Positions 34,914 through 43,290 of a DNA stretch of 64,000 nt are shown piece after piece; position 1 is the first letter of the stretch, and the number at the start of each line of letters is the position of its first letter. Origin of the DNA: Pontibacter kalidii (GTDB lineage: Bacteria > Bacteroidota > Bacteroidia > Cytophagales > Hymenobacteraceae). The notes under the pieces were generated by a model. The model saw only the letters and a program-made list of their open reading frames with translations. It had not been told where the DNA came from and did not search any database. The stretch covers positions 2,048,501 through 2,112,500 of the forward strand of contig NZ_CP111079.1 of assembly GCF_026278245.1 (NCBI RefSeq), read 5' to 3'. Position numbers and translations under genes: made by a program.

Positions 34914-36197
34914 TTAGGCCTCCTGCTTCTGCTCCAGCTGGAACAGCGCGCTCAGGCCATGTAGCAGCTCCTCCGACTCACCACGCAGGCAGGCGGCTTT
35001 CAGCTCAATGGCCGGCAGCTTCACGATCTTGTTCAGCATACTTTTGGTAATGGCCTCCACTGCAGCTTTCTCTGCCTCGCCCAGGTTCTTTAGGTAGCGG
35101 GCAAGCTCCTGCTGGCGGATCTCCTCCAGGCGGTTTTTAAACTGCTGCAGCGCCGGCGACATCGCCATCTCCTTTGTCCATACTTTAAACTCCGCCATAG
35201 CCTCCACCACGATCTGCTGCACGGCGGGTACAGAAGCCAGGCGCATTTCCAGGGCGGCAGTGGCCCGGTTGCGGATATTGTCAATGTTCAGCACGCGTAC
35301 GCCTTCCAGCGTCTCCAACTCCGCATCAATGCTACGCGGCATGGATAGGTCGATGAAAAACTTTGGCGTGCGCAGACCTTTGCCTTTCAAGGCGTCTTTG
35401 CTGATGAAAAAGCAGTCGCCGGGCACAGATGATACCACTACATCGGCAATCTTGATCTCCTCCCATACCTGCTCCCAGTACACGGCGGTGGCGCCGGTTT
35501 TCTGCGCCAGTTCCAACGCCTTATGGTGGGTTCTGTTAGCGATCACAATATTTCTAACCTGGGATTTCTGGAAGTTGTCGCACACGTCGGCGCCAATCTC
35601 CCCTACCCCGATCATGAGCACGCGCGGGTTTTCCATTCCTTTGGTCAGCTCCTCTACCAGCTCCACTGTGGCATATGATACTGAGGCGGCGCCATCATGG
35701 AAAGCTGTCTCGTTCACGGCCTGTTTGTTGGCGGCGAAAATGGTATGCATCAGGCGGTGCAGGAACGGGCCGGCCATGCTGGCGTCTGCCGCCCACTGAT
35801 ACGCCTTCTTTACCTGGTTCAGAATCTGCATATCGCCTACCACCTGCGACTCCAGCCCCAGCGACACATAAAACAGGTGCTTCACCGCCTTCTCGTGATC
35901 AGTTATATTTGTAAAGTATGGCGACACCTCTTTTGTGGCAATAAAGCCCTTCTCCAAAGCGATCAGCTTGATCAGTTCGCGGGAAAGGTCCTGCTCGGAG
36001 GCATAGTATACTTCGGTGCGGTTGCAGGTAGAGAGTACCAGCACATCACGGGCATCTGTGAATTCATTGATCTTATCGAGCAGGTTCTTACAGGCTATCT
36101 CGTTCAACGATACTGCCTCGCGTACGGCAATAGGAGCTATTTTGTAGGATAATGTAAGGGCCTTAAACGTGTGCTGCATGATTTGTTTGTCTCTCAT
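34914..36197 (-). CDS. hemA: Glutamyl-tRNA reductase
   Basis: 427 residues. Reduces Glu-tRNA(Glu) to glutamate-1-semialdehyde, the first committed step of C5-pathway haem synthesis. The active-site motif LSTCNRTEVY gives the nucleophile Cys58; the NADPH-binding domain has LMIGVGEIGADV, and a C-terminal helical dimerisation domain follows. Start taken at 36197; an ATG six codons later (MQHTF) fits the family equally well. The other haem genes are not adjacent. A TGA-N6-TCA palindrome 39 bases upstream suggests control by a CRP/FNR-type protein, encoded next door. Confidence 0.93.
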   Translation of the reverse strand: MRDKQIMQHTFKALTLSYKIAPIAVREAVSLNEIACKNLLDKINEFTDARDVLVLSTCNRTEVYYASEQDLSRELIKLIALEKGFIATKEVSPYFTNITDHEKAVKHLFYVSLGLESQVVGDMQILNQVKKAYQWAADASMAGPFLHRLMHTIFAANKQAVNETAFHDGAASVSYATVELVEELTKGMENPRVLMIGVGEIGADVCDNFQKSQVRNIVIANRTHHKALELAQKTGATAVYWEQVWEEIKIADVVVSSVPGDCFFISKDALKGKGLRTPKFFIDLSMPRSIDAELETLEGVRVLNIDNIRNRATAALEMRLASVPAVQQIVVEAMAEFKVWTKEMAMSPALQQFKNRLEEIRQQELARYLKNLGEAEKAAVEAITKSMLNKIVKLPAIELKAACLRGESEELLHGLSALFQLEQKQEA

Positions 36198-36235
36198 TTA
36201 CCTTGCAAATTTCTACATTCCCTGCTGCAGGTAAT

Positions 36236-36249
36236 ATGACAAATATCAT
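36236..36249. promoter_or_regulatory. Candidate CRP/FNR-type operator upstream of hemA
   Basis: ATGACAAATATCAT: two TGA/TCA half-sites six bases apart, the spacing used by the CRP/FNR family, in AT-rich flanks, 39 bases upstream of the hemA start. It matches the perfect version near 41148-41167. The receiver-CRP fusion gene at 36635 lies between the two sites. Confidence 0.55.
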
Positions 36250-36384
36250 TTATTCAGGCGTTTTATATCAGTTATAGCAAGAAAGAGGCGGAATTTATAC
36301 TTTGTTGAGCACAACTGCCCTGCCTGTTTAAGGCTGTGATCAGGACACAAGTATAAAATGCCAGTTGCTCGCAGTTGCGCTTCG

Positions 36385-36521
36385 GGATTTGTAATCCAGA
36401 AGCACGTACTATGAGGATTTGTAATCCGACTCAGCTTTTAGCCGCAGCTCTACGTCTGGCAAAGTATAAAACAGGATTACAAATCCTGATGACACCATAC
36501 TTCCGGATTGCAAATCCGGAA
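36385..36521. repeat. Cluster of four GGATTTGTAATCC-type short palindromes
   Basis: Units at 36385-36397, 36415-36427, 36474-36486 and 36505-36517, each GGATT-(TGT, TGC or complement)-AATCC. The last one extends to a 21-bp perfect palindrome (36501-36521). The first two and last two are in opposite orientation. More copies occur at 54369 and 54399. They look like REP-type hairpins. Confidence 0.7.
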
Positions 36522-36577
36522 GAGCGAAGTCAGCTATACGACACCGCTCTTTTCTCCAAAAGAAGGGTTGCTACAAA

Positions 36578-36607
36578 AAGAAAAGAGACGCAATGGCTTG
36601 CGTCTCT
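36578..36607 (-). terminator. Rho-independent terminator of signalling operon
   Basis: Stem AGAGACGCAA / TTGCGTCTCT (36584-36593 with 36598-36607), loop of four; on the minus strand it is followed by TTTTCTTTTT. Located 28 bases after the end of the receiver-CRP gene. Confidence 0.85.
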
Positions 36608-36634
36608 ACTGATACTTTTACACTTCGCTGAGTC

Positions 36635-37696
36635 CTAATTCCGCATGCGCTCCAGCTTGCTCAGGTTCAATATGGTGATGCGGCTTCCCTGGCTGTCGAT
36701 GAGTTTTTCATCTTTAAAATCGGCGAGGGTGCGGATAACGGTTTCTTTGGAGGCGCCTACTATACTTGCCAGGTCCTCGCGGGAAATGGCGATCTGTTTC
36801 GTGCTTCCCTCCTCCCGCTGGTACTGCTTCTCCACCAACAACAGGGCCTCTGCCACGCGCTTGCGCACCGAGTTGTAAGCCAGTTTCAGCAGGCGCTCCT
36901 CACGGTCGGCCAGGTTATCCGAAAGAATTTTGATGAACTTGCTGGCTACATCGCGGTTGCGGTGCAGCAGCGAGAAAAAATCCTCTTTCGGGATGATGTA
37001 CACTTCCGACTCCTCCAGCGCCATGGCCGATTCGCGGTAATGGCTTTCCTCCAGCAGGTCGAGGTAGCCGATAAAGTCACCTTCTTTGTAAAGGTGGGTG
37101 ATATACTCGCGTCCCTCCTCATTGGATTTAAATGTTTTTACGCGGCCCTTGTTCAGCAGGTATAGTGAGTTAGGCCTGTTGCCCTCCATAAACAGGTACT
37201 GCTTTTTCTTCAGCACCGAAAGGCGGCGCTCTGCCGAGATGAGCTGTTCCAACTCTTCGTAGCCCTTGGCCTCCTCAATAAACTCCTCCAGGCCCTCCGC
37301 GCTCTTCTTGAAATTAGCCTGCAGGATCTCGTTCTTCTTCAGGCGCATCTCAATAGCATCCAGCAACTCCACATCGTCGAAAGGCTTGGTCAGGTAATCA
37401 TCGGCCCCCAGGTTCATACCTTTCCTGAAATCCTCCTTCTCGGTTTTCGCTGTCAGGAAGATAAAGGGTATACTTGCCGTAGAAGGATCCTTGCTGAGCA
37501 GGTGCAGTACGCCATAGCCATCCAGCTGGGGCATCATGATATCGCAGATGATCAAATCGGGCTGCTCTTTCCGGGCCAGGTCCACGCCTACCCTGCCATT
37601 CTCGGCCTCCACCACAGTGTAATTAGCCAGCGACAGGATCTCAGCCGTGTTTTCCCTGATCTCAGGGTTGTCTTCTATCAATAATATCTTTTTCAT
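36635..37696 (-). CDS. Response regulator with CRP/FNR-type output (receiver-cNMP-HTH fusion)
   Basis: 353 residues. Receiver domain at 1-120 with acidic pocket LIEDN, phospho-acceptor Asp in LIICDIMMPQLDG and Lys in DDYLTKPF. Then a linker helix, a cNMP-binding-like beta-roll (about 145-265, KKKQYLFMEGNRPNSLYLLNKGRVKTF) and a Crp-type winged helix (about 270-350, ISREDLASIVGASKETVIRTLADFKDEKLI). It should bind TGA-N6-TCA-type DNA when phosphorylated. It overlaps the upstream receiver-kinase gene by four bases. The fusion replaces the FixJ plus FixK pair of rhizobial oxygen control, by inference. Confidence 0.93.
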   Translation of the reverse strand: MKKILLIEDNPEIRENTAEILSLANYTVVEAENGRVGVDLARKEQPDLIICDIMMPQLDGYGVLHLLSKDPSTASIPFIFLTAKTEKEDFRKGMNLGADDYLTKPFDDVELLDAIEMRLKKNEILQANFKKSAEGLEEFIEEAKGYEELEQLISAERRLSVLKKKQYLFMEGNRPNSLYLLNKGRVKTFKSNEEGREYITHLYKEGDFIGYLDLLEESHYRESAMALEESEVYIIPKEDFFSLLHRNRDVASKFIKILSDNLADREERLLKLAYNSVRKRVAEALLLVEKQYQREEGSTKQIAISREDLASIVGASKETVIRTLADFKDEKLIDSQGSRITILNLSKLERMRN

Positions 37697-38925
37697 GCTT
37701 CAGCGATGTTTGGAAAAGTTATGGTGAAGGTAGTGCCTTTGTCAAGCTCACTGTCATAGGCCATGGTACCGTTCATGATCTCCACATACCTTTTTACAAT
37801 GTTCAGCCCCAGGCCAGTGCCCTGTATGTTGGTAACATTCTGGGCCCTGAAGAACGGGGTGAACAGATGCACCTGATCCACCTTCGGTATGCCGATGCCC
37901 TGGTCCTGAATGGTTATAGTTAAGGTATCCTGCTCCAGGGCAGTGGTAAAAAGTACCGTTTTGCCCTCTGCCGAGTACTTGCTGCCGTTCGAGAGCAGGT
38001 TGAGCAGAATATTCTTCAGCAGCTGCTTGTCAATGGTCACGGTGTCGTGGTCGCCGGTGTGGCGGTAGTCTATCCGCTGCCCCTTTTTCAGGTAGCCTTT
38101 CATCTCTTCCACAATCTCCCGCACAAATGGCTTCAGGTTAAAGGTGGTGGGTACATTGTAAATACGCCCTTCCTCTATGCGGCTGATAGACAGGAAATCG
38201 TTCAAGATCGTGGTCAGGTTGCTGACTGCCGACTTTATCCGGTCTACGTGCTTCTGCCGTTTCTCATCGTCCTGCTCGGTTTTATACTTGCTGACCAGGG
38301 AGGCAGAGGAAAGGACCGTACTCAACGGCGTTCTGAACTCATGCGAGGCAATGGTCACAAACCGGGACTTCAGCTCGTTGAGCTCCCGCTCCTTCTGCAG
38401 TGCTTTCTGGATTTCCTGTTGCGCCTCCTCCAGGCTGCGGTTGGTGTGCTCCAACTTGGTTATGGCCTCAGCCAGTTCCTGCGTCCGCGCTTCCACCCGC
38501 TGCTCCAGCTCCGCATTGAGCTTCTGTATCTCTCCCAGGCTCTTGGCATGCTCCAGACTATACCGTATGGATCGCTCCAGGTCGAAGGGGTTGAAGGTGC
38601 CTTTCACGAGGTAATCCATCGCGCCTACCTTCATGGCTCTTTCATCCGTCTCGCGGTCGCTTTGGCCGGTAAGAAGTATAAAGGGGGCTTTGGTACCTTC
38701 CTCCACGGCCTTGGTGATCAGTTCCAGGCCATCGTGTGCGCCCAGGTAATAATCCACCAGGTACACATCATACGTATCCTGCCGTATCAGCTCCTGCGCT
38801 TCCTCAAACGACGAAGACCAATCGAGCACGAAGCTACGCCCGGGGATATCATCCATAATATCCCGGGTGATGATGTAGTCATCCTCATCGTCGTCTACCA
38901 GCAGAACTTTGATCTTATCAGGCAT
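37693..38925 (-). CDS. Receiver-histidine kinase hybrid
   Basis: 410 residues. An N-terminal receiver (1-125; phospho-acceptor Asp in VYLVDYYLGAHDG) is followed by a long coiled coil (about 130-195, rich in Glu, Gln and Leu), a HisKA domain with ASHEFRTPLSTVLSS, and an ATP-binding domain with LLNLLSNGSKYS, DQGIGIP and GTGLGLNIVKRYV. Receiver at the N-terminus and kinase at the C-terminus suit a relay intermediate. No membrane segments, so cytosolic. It overlaps the receiver-CRP gene (ATGA) and is preceded by a tandem/inverted repeat. Confidence 0.92.
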   Translation of the reverse strand: MPDKIKVLLVDDDEDDYIITRDIMDDIPGRSFVLDWSSSFEEAQELIRQDTYDVYLVDYYLGAHDGLELITKAVEEGTKAPFILLTGQSDRETDERAMKVGAMDYLVKGTFNPFDLERSIRYSLEHAKSLGEIQKLNAELEQRVEARTQELAEAITKLEHTNRSLEEAQQEIQKALQKERELNELKSRFVTIASHEFRTPLSTVLSSASLVSKYKTEQDDEKRQKHVDRIKSAVSNLTTILNDFLSISRIEEGRIYNVPTTFNLKPFVREIVEEMKGYLKKGQRIDYRHTGDHDTVTIDKQLLKNILLNLLSNGSKYSAEGKTVLFTTALEQDTLTITIQDQGIGIPKVDQVHLFTPFFRAQNVTNIQGTGLGLNIVKRYVEIMNGTMAYDSELDKGTTFTITFPNIAEA

Positions 38926-39071
38926 AGTTGGGAGTTAGAGAGTTAGAGAGTTGGGGAGTTAGAGAGTTAAAGAGTTAAAACGTGATGCTGTTAAGGTGCT
39001 AATGTAGCAGCTATTAGTGGCGGCTTTCTTCCTCAACTCCCCAACTCCTAAACGCCTAAACTCTCTAACTC
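38926..39071. repeat. Tandem GAGTTAGAG words with inverted copies
   Basis: The left part (38930-38978) repeats GAGTTAGAGAGTTAGAGAGTT in tandem; the right part (39031-39072) carries the complement, AACTCCCCAACTCC...AACTCTCTAACTCC. A transcript would fold into a long stem between the receiver and receiver-kinase genes. The spacer between the arms is about 50 bases. Confidence 0.7.
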
Positions 39072-39524
39072 CTACGGTTTTGGCAGTTCTACGATCTCGA
39101 ACCAGTACTTGCTCAGGGTCTTCATCACATCCACCAGCGAGGCGAAGGTAACCGGCTTGGTAATAAAGGAGCTCACGCCCAGGTCGTAGGTGCGCAGAAT
39201 GTCTTCCTCGGCTTTGGAGGTGGTCAGCACCACCACCGGGATCACGCGCAGGTAGTCGTCGGACTTTATCTCCTTCAGTGCCTCGCGACCATCCTTCTTC
39301 GGCATGTTCAGGTCCAGCAGGATCAGGCCCGGCGTCGGGAATTTTTCCTTGTCGGCAAACTTGCCACGGTTGTGCAGGTAGTCTAATAACTCCTCCCCGT
39401 TCTCTACAAACTGCACATGATTTTTAAGGCGGCTCTCGTCGAGGGCCTCTTTCACCAGCATGCGGTCTTCTGCGTCGTCGTCGGCAATAAGTATCACTAT
39501 CGTTCTTCTGTTGTTGGCGCTCAT
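39072..39524 (-). CDS. Single-domain response regulator
   Basis: 150 residues, a stand-alone receiver: ADDDAEDRMLVKEAL, phospho-acceptor Asp in GLILLDLNMPKKDG, VVVLTTSKAEED and the Lys in FITKPVTF. It has no output domain, so it is probably a phosphate shuttle or works by protein contact. It begins six bases after the stop of the PAS kinase gene and should be translated with it. Confidence 0.92.
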   Translation of the reverse strand: MSANNRRTIVILIADDDAEDRMLVKEALDESRLKNHVQFVENGEELLDYLHNRGKFADKEKFPTPGLILLDLNMPKKDGREALKEIKSDDYLRVIPVVVLTTSKAEEDILRTYDLGVSSFITKPVTFASLVDVMKTLSKYWFEIVELPKP

Positions 39525-39530
39525 AAAACT

Positions 39531-41072
39531 TTACTGTACGTGCTTTTTGGCTAAGGTAATGATAAAAGTGGTGCCTACCCCTGCCTGGCTGCGGGCCGTA
39601 ATGTCGCCGCCATGGCGCACGGCAATCTTGCGGCAAATGGCAAGCCCTATACCCGAGCCCTCGTACTTCTGCCCTTCCAGGCGCTGGAAAATGTTAAAGA
39701 TACGGTCGAGGTACTTTTCATCAAAGCCGATGCCGTTGTCCTGTATCCTGATCTCCACCAGCTCGTCGCCAGGCGTGGAAGTTAAGTGTGCCTTCGGCTG
39801 CAGCTCCCTTGCTGTTATGTTTATCTCCGGGGTAACTCCCTCCTTGCGGAATTTAATGGCGTTGCTGACCAGGTTCTGGAACAGTTGGCGCATTTGCGTG
39901 GGGTCGCCCTCTATCGAAGGCAGGTGCATATGCGTAATTTTGGCTCCTGTCTTCTCTATCATGATCTCCAGGTCCGAAAGCACCTCTTCCAGCACTTTCT
40001 CCAGGTCTACCATGACATACGGTTTCGTTTTGGAGGTAACCCTTGAGAAGTCCAGCAGGTCGTTTATCAGGTTCTGCATGCGCGAGGCAGCGTTCAGCAT
40101 ACGGTCCACGTAATCCTTGCCCTGGTCGCTCAGCTTTTCATATTCCTTCGTCTTCAGCCTGTCGCCGAAGGCCTGTATCTTACGCAGCGGCTCCTGCAAA
40201 TCATGCGACGATACGTAGGCGAAATCCTGCAGCTCGCGGTTGCTGCGCTCCAGCTCGGCGGCGTAGCGTCGCAGGCGCTCCTCGCTCAGTTTCTGCTGGG
40301 TAATGTCATGGATAAAGCCGGTGTATACTTTGCGGTCGGTCAGGTATACTTCGCTGATGCTCAGGTAGAGCGGAAAAACCATCCCGTTCTTCTTCAAGCC
40401 TGACACCTCGCGGCCAATGCCGATGATGCGCTTCTCACCGGTTTCGTGGTAGTGCTGCATGTAGTTATCGTGCAGGCTGCGGTCTGGCTCGGGCATCAGC
40501 ATGTTTATCTTCTGCCCGATCAGCTCACGCTCCTCGTATTGGAAGAGCCTGGCGGCAGCCGGGTTTACCATCTCGATCACCCCACGCGTATCGATGGTGA
40601 TAATGCCATCCACCGCCGTTTGTATAATCGAATTGATGCGGCTCTCGCTCTCGCGCAGGCGCTCCTCAGTTTTCTTAAGGTCCGTGATGTCGTGCACGAT
40701 GCCCGTGAAAATGGTCTTGTCCTCCAGCTTCACTTCGGCTATGCTCAGGAAAAAAGGGAAAAGCTTGCCTGTCTTTTTCTTGCCCAGCACCTCGCGCCCC
40801 TTGCCTATTATCTGGCCAACGCCTGTTTTTCTGTAGCGGGCAATGTAGCCGTCGTGCAGGCTATGGTCGGGTTCCGGCATCAGCATGCTCACGTTCTGGC
40901 CGATCATCTCCTCCGGCTCATAGCCGAAGATGCGGGCAGCGGCCGGGTTGGCGCTTTCCATAATGCCACGGGCGTCGATGGTGATGATGCCGTCCACGGC
41001 TGTGTCGATAATAGCCTTAAGCCTGGTCCGGCTCTCTTTGTTCTCCTTATTTAGATGCTTCTTTTCTTCCAA
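39531..41072 (-). CDS. Histidine kinase with two FixL-like haem-PAS domains
   Basis: 513 residues, no membrane segments. Two PAS domains (about 15-130 and 143-258) resemble each other closely and the oxygen-sensing PAS of FixL. Each keeps the histidine that binds haem in FixL (His73 in LHDGYIARY, His201 in LHDNYMQHY) and, exactly 20 residues later, the oxygen-pocket arginine (Arg93, Arg221) within IIGxGRE. The kinase core has YVSSHDLQEPLRKI (His290), LVSNAIKFRK, DNGIGFD and GSGIGLAICRKI. It should sense oxygen or another haem ligand and phosphorylate the adjacent receivers. The haem assignment is from motifs, not measured. Confidence 0.88.
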   Translation of the reverse strand: MEEKKHLNKENKESRTRLKAIIDTAVDGIITIDARGIMESANPAAARIFGYEPEEMIGQNVSMLMPEPDHSLHDGYIARYRKTGVGQIIGKGREVLGKKKTGKLFPFFLSIAEVKLEDKTIFTGIVHDITDLKKTEERLRESESRINSIIQTAVDGIITIDTRGVIEMVNPAAARLFQYEERELIGQKINMLMPEPDRSLHDNYMQHYHETGEKRIIGIGREVSGLKKNGMVFPLYLSISEVYLTDRKVYTGFIHDITQQKLSEERLRRYAAELERSNRELQDFAYVSSHDLQEPLRKIQAFGDRLKTKEYEKLSDQGKDYVDRMLNAASRMQNLINDLLDFSRVTSKTKPYVMVDLEKVLEEVLSDLEIMIEKTGAKITHMHLPSIEGDPTQMRQLFQNLVSNAIKFRKEGVTPEINITARELQPKAHLTSTPGDELVEIRIQDNGIGFDEKYLDRIFNIFQRLEGQKYEGSGIGLAICRKIAVRHGGDITARSQAGVGTTFIITLAKKHVQ

Positions 41073-41147
41073 AGGGATGAGTTTTTTATAAAGATAAAGA
41101 CTACGTCCGCAACAAACAAAGCTCCATAGGCCATTTTAAATATATAA

Positions 41148-41167
41148 AAAATGACAGATGTCATTCT
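41148..41167. promoter_or_regulatory. Candidate CRP/FNR-type operator in divergent control region
   Basis: Perfect palindrome AATGACA-GA-TGTCATT, containing TGA-N6-TCA, in an A/T-rich setting; position accurate to a few bases. It lies about 80-95 bp before the start of the PAS kinase gene and about 195 bp before the divergent 604-residue gene. Paired with the hemA site at 36236. Confidence 0.6.
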
Positions 41168-41360
41168 GTACGCTGACGCTACTCATATTAACCCGCCCGC
41201 CTCCGCCGTACCTTGTGTTGCATTATTGCTGCCGCTTTTCAGCAGGGCTTATACGTTGTCTGACACCCATTTACACTGTATGTATACTTTGTGAAAAGGC
41301 TGTCGGACCACCTAAAATACGATAAAAATTCATTTTCATACTTAGTACATTTCAGCCACC

Positions 41361-43175
41361 ATGGTACAATCATCACCGCACATGTTCCACATCCCAGTAA
41401 TGGGTCTGGCCTTTTCAATTGATTCACCCCTTAAGGTTGCCCGGTTCGGCATCTCCTCCGTAGCCTCGCTCAGCGACGACGCCCTGATGGAGTATACCCG
41501 CGAGCACTACAGCCAGCTGTACCAAAGGCCTTATCAGCTTATTACGACAAAGGAAGAGGATTACAGGGCCAGGCGCGTAACTGCTTTCCTGAACCTGACG
41601 GATGAACTGGTGAAGCTGCAGGTAGAAGACATCCGCCGGCAGGAGTTTGCTCCCGAAACTGAACTGACCAAGTATTTTACAATGCTGCCGGGCAACTCCC
41701 CGCTGAGGGCAAAGTATGAACTGATGCTGCAGACAGAGAATCCGGCGCAGAAAGAGGCACTACAACTGGAACTGCGCGGGGCCGTGGTGGCCGGAAGTAT
41801 AGATGTGAACATCATGACCAAGCTGGACCGCGTGAACTACGATAAAGAAGGAATGCCGCTGCCGCAGGAGTACTCCGATGCCCTTGCCGCCTTGCGTGGT
41901 TTTGCCCAAAGTACCGTGAAATCCTCCGTCATCTTCTCGGCTGGCATGAACATGCGCCTCTACGGTTACCTGGATCAGTTTCCGTGCTTTTTACCGAATG
42001 CCGCAGGAGAATTTGAGAAAAAAGTGATCATAAAAGTGAGCGACTACCGCTCTGCCATGGTGCAGGGTAAGATCCTGGCCAAGAAAGGCATCTGGGTGTC
42101 GGAATTCCGTATTGAGTCGGGCCTGAATTGCGGGGGCCATGCCTTTGCCACCGACGGCTACCTGATCGGCCCGATCCTGGAAGAGTTCAGGCAGAACCGC
42201 GCGGCGCTGCGCGAGGAGCTCTACAGCCTCTTGAGCTCTGCCCTGGCCGCCAAGGGCCTTCAGGTGCCTCACGTAGTACCAGCCCAGCGCCTGACAGTGC
42301 AGGGGGGCATCGGCACTGCGCAGGAAGACGCTTTCCTGAAGCAGCACTACGGCGTGGATGCCACCGGCTGGGGCACCCCGTTCCTACTCGTACCGGAAGC
42401 CACCACCGTGGATGAGCCTACCTTGCAGCAACTGGTAAAAGCCACCCATGATGATTTATACTTAAGCCCGATATCGCCGCTTGGCGTGCCCTTTAATGCC
42501 CTACGTGGCACCTCCAGCGAGCTGCAGAAGCAGCAGCGCATAAACCGCAACAAGCCCGGCAGCCCCTGCGAGAAAAAGCACCTGGTGTCTAACACAGAAT
42601 TCACGGAGGAGCCTATCTGCACAGCCTCACGCAAGTACCAGCGCCGCAAGCTGGAGCAGCTGCAGGCCCAGCAGCTGGCACCCGAAGTATACAAAGCCGA
42701 GGAGGCAAAGGTGCTGGAAAAAGAGTGCCTCTGCGATGGGCTGGCCACCTCTGCCCTGCTGCTGTTCAACATGACTAAAAAAGCGGCCACCAAAGCCGTG
42801 ATTATTTGCCCCGGTCCTAATCTGGCCTACTTCTCCGGCATCTTTAAGCTGCACGAGATGGTGGGCCACATCTACGGCCGCTTTAACGCCCTGAACCATA
42901 CCTACCGCCCGCACATGTTCGTCAACGAGCTGAAGATGTACGTAGACTATTGGAAAAAGAAAAAGGACGAGCAGCTGGAAGAACTGACAGACAAGCAGCA
43001 GAAGTACCTGCAAAACTTCCGCAGCAACCTGCAGGAGGGCATCACCTACTATAAACAGCTCTTGCCAACCCTTTTCAAGGATCAGCTGGAGCGGCAGGTG
43101 ATCATGCTGGAGGAGCTGCTGGAGTATGAGGACCAACTGCTGTCCGGCAGCGTGGAGAAGGCCGTGGCGGTGTAG
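41361..43175 (+). CDS. Conserved-looking 604-residue protein of unknown function with Cys motifs
   Basis: 604 residues; no signal peptide or membrane span. The start resembles a TIM-barrel or nitronate-monooxygenase-like N-terminus (HIPVMGLAFSIDSPLKVARFGISSVASL), but no standard family is recognised. Distinct cysteine motifs are SGLNCGGHAFAT, GSPCEKKHLV, EEPICTASRKY and KECLCDGLATSALL, which could hold a metal or Fe-S centre. The C-terminal 120 residues are helical with charged coiled-coil character. It is divergent from the haem-PAS operon and shares its CRP-like site, so it may belong to the oxygen response. The function is not assigned. Confidence 0.75.
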   Translation: MVQSSPHMFHIPVMGLAFSIDSPLKVARFGISSVASLSDDALMEYTREHYSQLYQRPYQLITTKEEDYRARRVTAFLNLTDELVKLQVEDIRRQEFAPETELTKYFTMLPGNSPLRAKYELMLQTENPAQKEALQLELRGAVVAGSIDVNIMTKLDRVNYDKEGMPLPQEYSDALAALRGFAQSTVKSSVIFSAGMNMRLYGYLDQFPCFLPNAAGEFEKKVIIKVSDYRSAMVQGKILAKKGIWVSEFRIESGLNCGGHAFATDGYLIGPILEEFRQNRAALREELYSLLSSALAAKGLQVPHVVPAQRLTVQGGIGTAQEDAFLKQHYGVDATGWGTPFLLVPEATTVDEPTLQQLVKATHDDLYLSPISPLGVPFNALRGTSSELQKQQRINRNKPGSPCEKKHLVSNTEFTEEPICTASRKYQRRKLEQLQAQQLAPEVYKAEEAKVLEKECLCDGLATSALLLFNMTKKAATKAVIICPGPNLAYFSGIFKLHEMVGHIYGRFNALNHTYRPHMFVNELKMYVDYWKKKKDEQLEELTDKQQKYLQNFRSNLQEGITYYKQLLPTLFKDQLERQVIMLEELLEYEDQLLSGSVEKAVAV

Positions 43176-43198
43176 GTGCAGCATCAAAGTATAAAACT

Positions 43199-43281
43199 TA
43201 AGTTGCGATTTACTTATGCAGTGCAGGTGTTAACCCACCCTTAACCCCTCCGAGGAGGGGCAGGGATGGGTTAATCGCAAA
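43199..43281. repeat. Long inverted-repeat element, copy 1
   Basis: Outer arms TTGCGATT and AATCGCAA, middle arms TAACCCA and TGGGTTA, and a core CCCCTCC-GA-GGAGGGG. A second copy with the same order is at 54024-54131. Both lie directly downstream of a plus-strand gene. Confidence 0.7.
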
Positions 43282-43290
43282 TGGGGTTAT

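Noticed and set aside
36375..36638. 87-codon frame over GGATTTGTAATCC repeats
   Set aside because: The repeats themselves produce the frame (CNP and ICNP-like repeats); it overlaps the terminator.
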